Origin: CAITJF01 sp032654645
GTDB lineage: Bacteria > Pseudomonadota > Gammaproteobacteria > Burkholderiales > Gallionellaceae
Assembly: GCA_032654645.1 (NCBI GenBank)
Contig: JAULAW010000004.1
Coordinates: 1 to 64,000 of the forward strand
Length of the DNA: 64,000 bases
Direction: 5' to 3'
Shown in pieces: positions 27,157-36,713 of the stretch (position 1 is the stretch's first letter; each line of letters opens with the position of its first letter). Under the pieces are notes generated by a model. It saw nothing but the letters and a program-made list of their open reading frames with translations. It was not told where the DNA came from and did no database searches. The position numbers were made by a program, and so were the translations under genes.

Positions 27157-27618
27157 ATGCTCAGAAAACTTGATCTCTTGGTTTGCGATGTCGGGGCTCT
27201 GCAAGTCAAGCTCATCCTGCTCATTGGGGCACCCGGAGTAGGCAAGACATCGCTACTGAGCACATTTGGGAAGCATAGAAATATCAGCGTATTGAACATC
27301 GGCTTAGAGCTGGGGAGTCGACTCTCGGCAATCCCTCAGAAGCAGCGCCATCTGCACGCGAATACAATTTTGCGCGAACTCGCTGATCAACAGGCAAAGG
27401 ACGGGATTCTTCTGGTCGATAATATCGAACTTTTGTTTGACCGGTCGTTGCAACTAGACCCGCTTGACCTTTTGAAACGATACGCGCATGCCAAGCGTGT
27501 GGTGGCGGTTTGGCCGGGGGAGTTGTACAACGGTCGGCTATCGTATGCAGAAATGGGGCATGCAGAACATCAGGACTACCCAATAGACGGCTTTGTTCCA
27601 TTTGAACTTCAACAATAA
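27157..27618 (+). CDS. brxF: BREX-3 P-loop protein BrxF
   Basis: A 153-residue small ATPase-like protein that opens type 3 BREX phage-defence operons. Walker A is LIGAPGVGKTSLL (near residue 22). The remainder follows the BrxF pattern: VLNIGLELGSRLSAIP, GILLVDNIELLFDRSLQLDP, VVAVWPGELYNGRLSYAEMGH. ATG 27157 lacks a strong ribosome-binding site. brxC follows after 19 bp. Confidence 0.9.
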   Translation: MLRKLDLLVCDVGALQVKLILLIGAPGVGKTSLLSTFGKHRNISVLNIGLELGSRLSAIPQKQRHLHANTILRELADQQAKDGILLVDNIELLFDRSLQLDPLDLLKRYAHAKRVVAVWPGELYNGRLSYAEMGHAEHQDYPIDGFVPFELQQ

Positions 27619-27637
27619 ATAGTAAAGCGAGGAACGC

Positions 27638-30600
27638 ATGCGCTACGGGGATCTCATCCAATTCGAACCGATTGAATCGGTCATTCAGCTACTCGATGCT
27701 AACAGGCCAGACGAAGCCAAAAAACTTGTCGCGACTTATGTCATCTCCGACGACATGGCTGAGCGCATCTCCAAGCAAATTATTCCTCAGCTCGCTTTTG
27801 ATGAGTCGGTCGATCACAAGGGCATACTTGTGGTCGGTAACTACGGCACGGGTAAATCGCATTTGATGTCGGTGCTCTCACTGGTGGCCGAAGACGCGGC
27901 CTATGTACCCATGATCCGCCACCCCCAAGTGGTTGGAGCTGCCAGCGCAATTGCAGGCAAGTTCAAGGTTCACCGTATTGAAATTTCCAGCCAGATGTCG
28001 TTACGCGATATTGTTACCCAGCAACTTGAATTATTTCTGGAGAAGCACGGCGTCAGCTACACCTTTCCACCTGCTGACAAAGTCGTCAACAACAAGGAAG
28101 CCTTCGAGGAAATGATGGCGGTTTTTGCCGAGGTTTACCCCAATCACGGCGTCTTGCTTGTGGTCGATGAGTTCCTCGAATTCCTGCGCTCACGCAGGGA
28201 TCACGATCTGGTTCTGGACTTGTCCTTCCTGCGCGAGATTGGCGAGGTCGCCAAACACTTGCGCTTCCGCTTTGTGGCCGGTGTGCAGGAAGCCATCTTT
28301 GACAGTAGCCGTTTCCAGCATGTGGCGGATAGTCTTCGTCGCGTGAAGGATCGCTTCACTCAAGTGCTTCTGGCGCGTCAGGATGTGAGCTTCGTAGTGG
28401 CCGAGCGTCTACTGAAAAAATCGGCGGACCAACAGGACAAGATTCGTTCCTATCTCACCCCATTTGCCAAGTTTTACAGTTCAATGAACGAACGAATGGA
28501 TGAATACGTCCGGCTGTTCCCCGTCCACCCGGAATACATCGGTACTTTCGAGCGACTGGTCTTCACTGAAAAACGCGGTGCCTTGGTCACCCTTCGTGAC
28601 CAGATTCAAGCCATTCTAAAAGATGAGGTTCCTACAGACCGGCCCGGTCTCATTGGCTACGACAAGTTTTGGGACACGGTAGTGACCAACTCTGTGCTGA
28701 GAGCCGATCCCAATATCGGCCCGGTGCTCAAGGTATCGGATGTACTCTCTGAGCGCGTGCAAAAAGCTTTCACTCGCCCGGCTTATAAGCCGATGGCGCT
28801 ACGCATTATCAACGGCCTGTCGGTACAGCGACTGACGACGGGTGGCGACATCTATGTCCCTGTTGGCCCCACCGCCGAAGAGCTGCGCGATACATTGTGC
28901 CTGTTTCAGCCAGGCATTGAGGATATGGGCGGGTCTCCAGCAGAAGACCTGCTCACTGCGGTACAAACCACGTTGCGCGAGATTGTCAAAACCGTCAACG
29001 GTCAGTTTATCTCCAAGGCAGCCGATACCGAGCAGTATTTTCTCGATCTGGAAAAAGACGTTGACTACGACGCCCAGATTGAAAAACGTGCCGAAGCACT
29101 ATCAGATGACTTGTTGGATCGCGCCTACTTTGGGGCCATCAAAATTTTGATGGAACGCACTGACGAAGCAGCTTATGTGCCCGGACATTTGATTTGGCAA
29201 TATCCAATTGAATGGCAAGATCGCCGTGTGGAGCGTAATGGCTACCTATTCTTCGGCGCACCCAATGATCGTCCAACGGCTCAGCCCGAGCGGGATTTCT
29301 ACATCTACTTCATCCAGCCCTTTGAGCCACCGCGCTTCCACGATGAAAGCAAAGCAGATGAGGTGTTCTTCCGACTAAAAGGCAAGGACGAGGCAATCAA
29401 ACACCACTTGTCATTTTTTGCGGCAGCACAGGATCTGGCCTCAACTGCCAGCGGGGGGGCGAAGGCCATCTATTTGGATAAGGCCAAAGATGCCTTGCGC
29501 GACATGAGTAAATGGCTGCAAGAAAAGCAGATGACCGCTTTTGAAGTTACCTATCAAGGCAAGAGTAAAACCCTGCAAGACTGGACCAAGGGCGAGTCCC
29601 TGCGTGACAAGGCGCGTCTCGGACAAGATGAACGCATCAACTTCCGCGATGTGGTCAACGTCGTCTCTGGGCTGGCACTCAATCCGCAATTCGCAGAACA
29701 GTCACCCGAGTACCCAACATTTTCTGTACTGGTTACCGAATCGAACCGCAAGCAACTGTTCAGCAACGCACTCAAGGCGCTGGCTGGTGGCACGCGCACA
29801 AAAGATGCCACGGCTGTTCTGGACGCGCTGGAGATGCTGGATGGTGACCGCATTGATCTGGGGCGATCGAAGTACGCACAAGAGGTGCTGAATCGTTTGA
29901 AAGCCAAAGGGCATGGTCAGGTACTCAATCGTAGCGAGTTGCTCAGTGGTGCAATCGACGTTGAGTATTTCGCGCCGATCCGCTTCCGCTTGGAACCCGA
30001 TCTGCTTGTCGTCGTGCTGGGTGGTCTTGTGTATTCTGGCGACATCGTGCTTTCAATCACTGGCGACAAAATCGACTCGGGCAAAATCGTGCTGCTTGCC
30101 GAACATTCACTGGAGGAGCTCAAACAGTTCAAGCATGTCGAAGCACCGAAGGAAATCAACGTCGCTGTTCTGCGGTCGCTGTTCGAATTGCTGGGTTTGT
30201 CGCCCGGTCTGGCACAACTGGCTATTCAAGGTTCCGAAGAACCCGTCAAACAACTGTTGGATGCCGTAGGTGGACTGGTTCACCGTATCCTCAGAGCTAA
30301 TACTGACCTGCAAGGCAGGCTTACCTTCTGGAGTCAGCCGCTACTGCGTGAGGAAGAAATCCGCGACTGGCGCAGCCGTCTGGAGGCACTCAAAACCTTC
30401 ACCGAGGGACTGTCCCCCTACAACACGGTCGGTAGGCTGAAGAACTTGCGTATCGGCTCAGGCGACATCGACGCACAGAAGAAAAACCTCGAAGTGTTGG
30501 CAGTCGTCGAAAGTTTGCTGGAATTGGTCGGAGAGCTGGGAAATACGGCTTCCTACCTTGCACAAGCCGAAATGGTGCTTACCAGCGATCACTCGTGGGT

Positions 30601-31363
30601 GAAACAAGCACAAGCCACTCGCAAGGGTATTCTCGACAAGCTGGCGCTGGATCGCTCTGCGCAGCATGCGCCTGAGTGCCGGCAAACATTGGCACAACTC
30701 AAGAAGGATTACATAAACGCCTACATTGCCCAGCACAGCAAGGCACGTTTGGGCGTGGCGGAAGACAAGACCAAGTCCGCACTGCGCAAGGATTCACGAA
30801 TCATCGCCATGCGTGCCTTGACCGGAATTTCGCTGATGCCAACCAGTCAACTCACCACGTTTGATGACAGACTGGACAAGCTCAAGAGCTGTGCATCGCT
30901 GGTGGAGTCGGAACTGGGTGCCAGCCCTTATTGCCCACACTGCAATTTTCGCCCAGCCAATGAGCAAGGCGACTTGCTGCCAGCAGCCAACGTACTCAAG
31001 CAACTCGATGAGGAGCTGGACAAACTGCTGGATGGCTGGCAGCAAACGCTGCTCGACAACTTGGACGATCCAATTATCCAAGCCAATTTCGATTTGCTGA
31101 AAGCCTCGGCGCGCGAGTTGATCAAGAGCTTCGTCGCAGCAAAAAAGTTGCCTGATCCCGTGACACCAGATTTCGTCAGCGCAGTTCAGGAAGCCCTGTC
31201 AGGTCTGGAAAAAATCGCTGTCAGCAGCAATGACATCAAGAATGCGCTGCTGCAAGGTGGTTCACCCGCCACGCCGGATGATCTGCGCAAACGCTTCGAG
31301 AACTTCCTCAATGACCGCTGCAAGGGCAAAGACGCCAGCAAGCTACGGTTTGTGGTGGAGTAA
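27638..31363 (+). CDS. brxC: BREX-3 large ATPase BrxC/PglY
   Basis: A 1241-residue AAA-type ATPase, the largest core BREX protein (DUF6079 type). It starts MRYGDLIQFEPIESVIQL and has Walker A GNYGTGKS at residues 67-74 and Walker B GVLLVVDEF near 172. A long C-terminal region ends with a CPHC-type half zinc site near residue 1098. BrxC is needed for BREX protection and is thought to work with the methyltransferase and PglZ. GCGAGGA precedes the ATG. The next gene, which is not a usual BREX gene, starts 3 bp after the stop. Confidence 0.92.
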   Translation: MRYGDLIQFEPIESVIQLLDANRPDEAKKLVATYVISDDMAERISKQIIPQLAFDESVDHKGILVVGNYGTGKSHLMSVLSLVAEDAAYVPMIRHPQVVGAASAIAGKFKVHRIEISSQMSLRDIVTQQLELFLEKHGVSYTFPPADKVVNNKEAFEEMMAVFAEVYPNHGVLLVVDEFLEFLRSRRDHDLVLDLSFLREIGEVAKHLRFRFVAGVQEAIFDSSRFQHVADSLRRVKDRFTQVLLARQDVSFVVAERLLKKSADQQDKIRSYLTPFAKFYSSMNERMDEYVRLFPVHPEYIGTFERLVFTEKRGALVTLRDQIQAILKDEVPTDRPGLIGYDKFWDTVVTNSVLRADPNIGPVLKVSDVLSERVQKAFTRPAYKPMALRIINGLSVQRLTTGGDIYVPVGPTAEELRDTLCLFQPGIEDMGGSPAEDLLTAVQTTLREIVKTVNGQFISKAADTEQYFLDLEKDVDYDAQIEKRAEALSDDLLDRAYFGAIKILMERTDEAAYVPGHLIWQYPIEWQDRRVERNGYLFFGAPNDRPTAQPERDFYIYFIQPFEPPRFHDESKADEVFFRLKGKDEAIKHHLSFFAAAQDLASTASGGAKAIYLDKAKDALRDMSKWLQEKQMTAFEVTYQGKSKTLQDWTKGESLRDKARLGQDERINFRDVVNVVSGLALNPQFAEQSPEYPTFSVLVTESNRKQLFSNALKALAGGTRTKDATAVLDALEMLDGDRIDLGRSKYAQEVLNRLKAKGHGQVLNRSELLSGAIDVEYFAPIRFRLEPDLLVVVLGGLVYSGDIVLSITGDKIDSGKIVLLAEHSLEELKQFKHVEAPKEINVAVLRSLFELLGLSPGLAQLAIQGSEEPVKQLLDAVGGLVHRILRANTDLQGRLTFWSQPLLREEEIRDWRSRLEALKTFTEGLSPYNTVGRLKNLRIGSGDIDAQKKNLEVLAVVESLLELVGELGNTASYLAQAEMVLTSDHSWVKQAQATRKGILDKLALDRSAQHAPECRQTLAQLKKDYINAYIAQHSKARLGVAEDKTKSALRKDSRIIAMRALTGISLMPTSQLTTFDDRLDKLKSCASLVESELGASPYCPHCNFRPANEQGDLLPAANVLKQLDEELDKLLDGWQQTLLDNLDDPIIQANFDLLKASARELIKSFVAAKKLPDPVTPDFVSAVQEALSGLEKIAVSSNDIKNALLQGGSPATPDDLRKRFENFLNDRCKGKDASKLRFVVE

Positions 31364-31366
31364 GTT

Positions 31367-33157
31367 ATGAATCAGGACGATCTGCTCGCCCGTCTACAAG
31401 GCTTTGAATGGAACGACTTCGAATGCAAGAAAGCGCTGCGTAGCGTGCCGGAAGAGGCCTACAAGACAGTCGCCGCTTTTGCCAATACCGCAGGCGGCTG
31501 GCTGGTGTTTGGCGTCAGCGAGCAGAACGGCCAGCTTGAGATTACCGGCGTCGAAGAACCCGACCGGGTGCTGAACGACTTTCTCAGCACGCTTCGTAGT
31601 GGGAACAAACTCAACCGTATCATCCGTGTGGACGAGCAGCGCTTCGACATCGAAGGCAAGCACGTCCTGGTTTTCCACATCCCGGAAAATCAGCGCTTCG
31701 AAAAACCTGTCTATCTCAAGGGCGACCCACGGCAGAGCTACATCCGTCGCGGCGCTGGCGATGAACAATGCACCCAGAGTGAAATGGAACGCTTTCTGCG
31801 TGATGCCGCACAGGAGCGTTACGACAGCGAAGCCATCGCCGATCTCTCGGTGGAACGCTGTTTCGACGAAGACACCGTGCGCTGGTATCAGGCACAGTTT
31901 GTCCGGCGCAACCCCGAACACGGCGAAATCAGCGACCTGACACAGTTCTTGCTGAACTGGAACTTCATCGTCGAGCAAGAGGAGCGTTTGCTGCCCACCC
32001 GAGCCGGGGTGCTGCTGTTTGGGAAAGCTCAATATGTGCGTCAGTTGCTTCCGCGCCCGGTGCTGGATTACCAGCGTATCGACACGGCCTTCGATAGTTG
32101 GTCGCCGGAAGAGCGTTGGCATGATCGCTACGTCTTTGAAGAAAATATCTTCCAGACCTGGCAGGGACTGGTGTCGCGCTACATGCGCATCGCCGAGCAT
32201 CCGTTCTCACTCGACCCCGCCACCTTGCGCCGTAACGATGATCCGCCCGATTACGTCGCTTTCCGCGAAGCTGCCATCAACCTGCTGATCCACCAGGATT
32301 ACGGCGACCACGGACGCAAAGCTTCCATCAAGCTATTCACCGACCGCACGATCTTCTGGAATCCCGGCGACGCCTTTGCGACAGAGGCAGAACTGCTCGA
32401 CCCCACCGAAAAGGAAGTTCGCAACCCGGCTATCGTCAAAGCCTTTCGCCGCATCGGGCTTTCCGATCAGGCAGGCACCGGCATCCGCGCAATCTTTCGC
32501 AACTGGCACGAACTGGGGCGCACACCGCCACACCTGACCAACGACAAGGCGCGCAAACAGTTCGAGCTGGTGCTGCTCAACAAGCCGCTAGTGACGGAAG
32601 CCATGCAGCGATTCCGCCAGACCATCGGAGCCAGCCTCACTTCAGAGCAGGCCGACACTCTGGCGCTGGCGTTGGAAATGCCGCGCCTCAGCCTCACCGA
32701 CATTCGTAGTCTGGGCCTCAGCACCACCCAGCAAGCCAAGGCCATTGCCGATCATCTGGTCGAACAGCAACTGCTGGAATCCTTGTCCGATACACAATTT
32801 CAGGTGCCGGAGCAGTTGCGGCAGCGCTTTGCGGCAACAGCCGATACAACGAGTGAACAAGTCACCCCCCAAGTCACCCCCCAAGTCACCCCCCAAGTTA
32901 CCCCGCAAGTCACCCCCCAAGTTGGTGCTGTGCTGGCGGCAATGGTGGGCGAGATGTCACGGCAAGCATTGATGGATGCACTAACCTTGCGGGACAGAAA
33001 GCATTTCGCCGAGGCATACCTGTTACCGGCGCTTGCAGATGGGTTGATTGAGATGTCCATCCCGGACAAGCCGAACAGCAGTAAACAGCGTTACCGCCTT
33101 ACCGAACATGGGCGGGCGCTGCTGGTCGAGCAGAAAAACAAGGAACTCAAGCCATGA
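31367..33157 (+). CDS. AlbA_2/Schlafen-type ATP-binding protein
   Basis: A 596-residue protein of the COG2865 type. The N-terminal AlbA_2 domain (residues about 1-130: EWNDFECKKALRSVPEEAYK, FANTAGGWLVFGVSEQ) precedes an HATPase_c_4-like region (FREAAINLLIHQDYGDHG near 302). A Thr/Pro/Gln/Val repeat linker follows (about 497-520), then a C-terminal winged helix (MSRQALMDALTLRDRKHF). AlbA_2 proteins occur in defence islands as nucleases or regulators. It lies between brxC and the SIR2 gene, overlapping the latter by 4 nt, so it is part of the inserted three-gene module. Its role there is unknown. Confidence 0.87.
   Translation: MNQDDLLARLQGFEWNDFECKKALRSVPEEAYKTVAAFANTAGGWLVFGVSEQNGQLEITGVEEPDRVLNDFLSTLRSGNKLNRIIRVDEQRFDIEGKHVLVFHIPENQRFEKPVYLKGDPRQSYIRRGAGDEQCTQSEMERFLRDAAQERYDSEAIADLSVERCFDEDTVRWYQAQFVRRNPEHGEISDLTQFLLNWNFIVEQEERLLPTRAGVLLFGKAQYVRQLLPRPVLDYQRIDTAFDSWSPEERWHDRYVFEENIFQTWQGLVSRYMRIAEHPFSLDPATLRRNDDPPDYVAFREAAINLLIHQDYGDHGRKASIKLFTDRTIFWNPGDAFATEAELLDPTEKEVRNPAIVKAFRRIGLSDQAGTGIRAIFRNWHELGRTPPHLTNDKARKQFELVLLNKPLVTEAMQRFRQTIGASLTSEQADTLALALEMPRLSLTDIRSLGLSTTQQAKAIADHLVEQQLLESLSDTQFQVPEQLRQRFAATADTTSEQVTPQVTPQVTPQVTPQVTPQVGAVLAAMVGEMSRQALMDALTLRDRKHFAEAYLLPALADGLIEMSIPDKPNSSKQRYRLTEHGRALLVEQKNKELKP
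32858..32923 (+). repeat. Tandem 12-bp repeat in the AlbA_2 gene
   Basis: Five units of CAAGTCACCCCC (32858-32917; the fourth unit has two changes) and a partial sixth. Twelve bp keeps the frame, so unit changes would alter the length of the TPQV linker in steps of four residues without breaking the gene. The near-identical DNA units suggest recent slippage. Confidence 0.9.
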
Positions 33158-34575
33158 GCGATTTACCGCACGACCAACAGACCAGTGCTACAGGCTCCGG
33201 CAAATACTCAGGCAACACGCTAAAAGTCCGGGACGATCACCGCCCTGTTCGCTTCGAAGCCACTACCGAAGAAGGCAAGTTCAAGCTCTGCGAAGGCGCA
33301 GAAGCATCTTGGGCAACCAAGGATCAAACGTTCGGCCTCAAGGAGTTGCGCAGCCGCGTCGAGCCTTGGCTGACTGCCTTGTTCCAGTCGGAACATCTCT
33401 CACTTTTGGCGGGCTCGGGGCTTACCCATGCGGTGCATTATCTGGCGGCAGGCAAGGCAGCGGCAGGTATGAGCGCTGTGATGCTGTCCAACTATCAGGC
33501 CGAAATCAAGAAAGCAGCGGAAGATGCCGCCGAAAAGGCAGGACGAGAAAAAGGCAATCTGGAAGACCAACTCCGCGCAGCCAACGAATTGCTGCGTGGC
33601 CTTGAAATTCTGGGCCAATCAGCAGAAGCCGAGACGCTACGCACTGAACTGACCAACACGCTGAAAGAATTCGCCAAGTCTATCCTCCAAAGCGAAACTG
33701 GTATTGCCACAGCGGCTGAAGACAAGCGCGAGCAAGCGTTCAATACATTAGTCACCTTCCTGATGAGCTTTGCCAGTCGCACGGGTGTGCGGGATCGGAT
33801 GAACATCTTCACCACCAACTACGACCGCTTGATCGAGGCCGGAGCCGAGCTGGCGGGGCTGCATCTACTGGATCGTTTTCTCGGTAATCTGATGCCGATC
33901 TTCCGCTCGTCGCGGCTTGACCTCGACATGCACTACAACCCACCGGGCATTCGCGGTGAACCGCGCTATCTGGAAGGTGTGGTCCGCTTTACCAAGTTGC
34001 ATGGGTCTGTGGACTGGGTGCAGGCAGATAAGGACATCCGCCGTATCGGGCTGCCCTTTGGCGCGGACGAAGTCGGGCCTTATCTGAAGGTGCCAGGATT
34101 AAACGGTGCCAGTGCCCACAAGCTGATGATCTACCCCAACGCCGCCAAGGATCGGGAGACATCGGACTACCCCTATGTAGAACTGTTCCGCGACCTCGCC
34201 GCCGCCGTGTGCCGTCCCAACAGCACGCTGATCACCTACGGCTACAGCTTTGGCGACGAGCACATCAACCGCGTGATCCGCGACATGCTCACCATTCCAT
34301 CGACCCATCTGGTGGTGATTGCCTACGACGACCCGCTCGGTCGCATCATGCAAACCTACGAGGAGCTGGGGCGTCCCTCGCAGATCAGCCTGATGCTCGG
34401 CCCGGCCCTGGCAGATTTACAAATCTTGACCGAAACCTTCCTGCCCAAGGCAGCCATCGACAAAACCACCTTCCGCATGAGCGAGCTGCTCAAGCAGCGC
34501 TATGGCACTGAACCGCATCCGGCCCCAGCAGCGGAGAAAACCGGTACTGAGTTTGACGGGGCAGACCTGATATGA
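33154..34575 (+). CDS. SIR2-family defence protein
   Basis: A 473-residue SIR2-domain protein. Recognised elements are LLAGSGLTHAVHYL near residue 85 (the NAD-binding glycine motif, degenerate), FTTNYDRLIEAGAEL near 219 (NYD), FTKLHGSVDWVQ near 283 (the catalytic-type His) and LITYGYSFGDEHINRV near 362. A helical insert lies at about 110-200. In defence systems SIR2 proteins deplete NAD+ after phage infection, commonly with a HerA partner. The start overlaps the AlbA_2 gene, and the stop overlaps the HerA gene by 4 nt. The effector role is inferred from the family. Confidence 0.9.
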   Translation: MSDLPHDQQTSATGSGKYSGNTLKVRDDHRPVRFEATTEEGKFKLCEGAEASWATKDQTFGLKELRSRVEPWLTALFQSEHLSLLAGSGLTHAVHYLAAGKAAAGMSAVMLSNYQAEIKKAAEDAAEKAGREKGNLEDQLRAANELLRGLEILGQSAEAETLRTELTNTLKEFAKSILQSETGIATAAEDKREQAFNTLVTFLMSFASRTGVRDRMNIFTTNYDRLIEAGAELAGLHLLDRFLGNLMPIFRSSRLDLDMHYNPPGIRGEPRYLEGVVRFTKLHGSVDWVQADKDIRRIGLPFGADEVGPYLKVPGLNGASAHKLMIYPNAAKDRETSDYPYVELFRDLAAAVCRPNSTLITYGYSFGDEHINRVIRDMLTIPSTHLVVIAYDDPLGRIMQTYEELGRPSQISLMLGPALADLQILTETFLPKAAIDKTTFRMSELLKQRYGTEPHPAPAAEKTGTEFDGADLI

Positions 34576-36713
34576 GCTTCTCACCCATCGCTTACGCCGA
34601 CTCCTTGCGCATTGGCAGCATCGACTTTGTCTCGCCCGACGAAATCAAGGTGCTGCTGGATATCGAAGCGCCCGATAACGTCGCTCTGAACACCGGCACG
34701 CCACGGCCGTTTCCGCGTATCAACGGCTATGTGTTGGTGCCCAGCGACGAAGGCTATCTGGTGGCGCAGGTGGAGTGGATCACCATCGAGCGTTCCCAGT
34801 ATCCCAAGCGCAAAGGTATGCAGGACTTCGGCCTGGTGGACTTGCCCTATCCGCTGCGCAAAATGAGCCTCAACCCTTTGGGCGGCCTGTCCTACGAAGG
34901 CCAGCACGAAGGCAAGGAACGCTATAGATTCCGGCGCGGTGTGGAAGCCTACCCCACGGTGGGCGACCCGGTGCTGCTGCCCACCCAAGGCCAGCTTCGC
35001 GCCATCGTCGAATCTGGCGACAACCGCCGGGTGAAGATCGGCATCAGCCCGCTGGCCGCCAACGCTGAAGTGAAGATCGACCCGGATCGCCTGTTCGGCC
35101 GCCATCTGGCCGTGCTGGGCAATACCGGCAGCGGCAAATCCTGCTCGGTGGCCGGTTTGATCCGCTGGTCGCTGGAAGAAGCCAGAAAAGCACGTGGCGG
35201 TGCCGACCCCAATGCCCGCTTTATCGTTCTCGACCCCAATGGCGAATACTCCAAGGCGTTTGATGGCTTGGGCAAGGTGCGGGTGTTCGCGGTTGAGCCG
35301 AACCACGCCAGCGGTATTGAACAGCTCCAGGTGCCGCTGTGGTTCTGGAATAGTGAGGAATGGGCCGCATTCATGCAAGCCAGCGGAAAAACGCAACGTC
35401 CTACGTTAAGGCGTGCGTTGAGAGAAGTTAAGGCAGGGAGGTTGAACGCTGGAGGCACGATCGAGGAAAAGAAACTTCATCTTCGCAGATTCCTTTCCGC
35501 CCTACTGACGCAGATACAAGCAGCGATACGCAACGGGTTGGAAAAATCGGAAGAGACAAAGTTCGGTTTCAGACTCAAGGCGTACATGGAAGACTTGAAT
35601 GCCCTAAAAGATGACTTCTTGGATTTTTCTCAGCAATTCAATGGGGTTATTTCAGCTATCGATGCTGCTGTGACGTCGACGATCAAGGAGTATCCACCCG
35701 GCAACCACTATTTCCGTGCGTTTACTCAAATACAGATCACGACCATCCGCGATGCACTCACAGTATTTATTGATTCCCTAGGAGGGATAATTTACCAAGA
35801 AGGCCCCGAGGAAAGCTGTCCTTTGCCGTTTAACGGAGCCGATCTTGCAGACCAGATTGATCTGGTAGCACAGCAAGAAAATGTCTCTCAATTTGTCGAT
35901 TTCTTGGTCATGCGCATCCGAACCATGTTGGCGGATAGAAATATCAAATCGATATCAGGCGAGACTGAAGGCGTTACCCTCGAAGATTGGCTCAAATGCC
36001 ACATCGGCGACAATCAAGCCTCCAACGGCACGGTAACAGTTATCGACCTGTCACTGGTTCCCACCGAAGTCGTGCATATCGTCACCGCCGTCATCGCCCG
36101 TATGACGCTGGAAGCCTTGCAGCGTTATCGAAAGCTCAACCACGGCAAAACGCTGCCCACCGTGCTGGTGATGGAAGAGGCGCACACCTTTATCAAGCGC
36201 TACAAAGACGACGCCGAGAACCAGAACTCCGCCGCCATTTGCTGTCAGGTGTTCGAGAAAATCGCACGAGAAGGGCGCAAGTTTGGCCTAGGGCTAGTGC
36301 TGTCATCCCAGCGCCCCAGCGAGCTGTCGCCCACGGTGCTGTCCCAATGCAACAGTTATCTGCTGCACCGCATCAGCAACGACCGCGATCAGGAGCTGGT
36401 GCATAAGCTGGTGCCGGACAACCTGCGCGGCCTGCTGCGTGATCTGCCGTCGCTGCCCTCCCGCCATGCCATCCTGCTGGGTTGGGCATCCGAGTTGCCG
36501 GTGCTGGTTCAGATGAATGCCTTACCCGATGGCCAGCGACCAAAATCCGAAGATCCAGATTTCTGGGCGGTGTGGTCTGGCAAGGCACGAGATGAGACTG
36601 GCCAAGATGCAGCGGTTGATCGCAGCGTGGATTGGAAGACGATTGCCGATGACTGGCAACAAATGCCCGCGCACCAAACAGCCAACGATTTAGAGAGCGA
36701 TAACAATGAGTGA
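34572..36713 (+). CDS. HerA-type ATPase (DUF87), SIR2 partner
   Basis: A 713-residue hexameric-type DNA translocase/ATPase. The N-terminal HAS-barrel-like region (about 1-150) precedes Walker A LAVLGNTGSGKSC near residue 183 and Walker B TVLVMEEAHTF near 533, followed by LSSQRPSELSPTVL. SIR2-HerA pairs are an established anti-phage arrangement in which the HerA ring assembles with SIR2 to form the active NADase and nuclease complex. The DNA between about 35380 and 35990 (residues 270-470) is visibly more AT-rich than the flanks. The stop overlaps pglX by 8 nt. Confidence 0.9.
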   Translation: MSFSPIAYADSLRIGSIDFVSPDEIKVLLDIEAPDNVALNTGTPRPFPRINGYVLVPSDEGYLVAQVEWITIERSQYPKRKGMQDFGLVDLPYPLRKMSLNPLGGLSYEGQHEGKERYRFRRGVEAYPTVGDPVLLPTQGQLRAIVESGDNRRVKIGISPLAANAEVKIDPDRLFGRHLAVLGNTGSGKSCSVAGLIRWSLEEARKARGGADPNARFIVLDPNGEYSKAFDGLGKVRVFAVEPNHASGIEQLQVPLWFWNSEEWAAFMQASGKTQRPTLRRALREVKAGRLNAGGTIEEKKLHLRRFLSALLTQIQAAIRNGLEKSEETKFGFRLKAYMEDLNALKDDFLDFSQQFNGVISAIDAAVTSTIKEYPPGNHYFRAFTQIQITTIRDALTVFIDSLGGIIYQEGPEESCPLPFNGADLADQIDLVAQQENVSQFVDFLVMRIRTMLADRNIKSISGETEGVTLEDWLKCHIGDNQASNGTVTVIDLSLVPTEVVHIVTAVIARMTLEALQRYRKLNHGKTLPTVLVMEEAHTFIKRYKDDAENQNSAAICCQVFEKIAREGRKFGLGLVLSSQRPSELSPTVLSQCNSYLLHRISNDRDQELVHKLVPDNLRGLLRDLPSLPSRHAILLGWASELPVLVQMNALPDGQRPKSEDPDFWAVWSGKARDETGQDAAVDRSVDWKTIADDWQQMPAHQTANDLESDNNE

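Noticed and set aside
32858..32923. Possible CRISPR array
   Set aside because: Units are 12 bp, contiguous without spacers, and in frame inside a coding gene.
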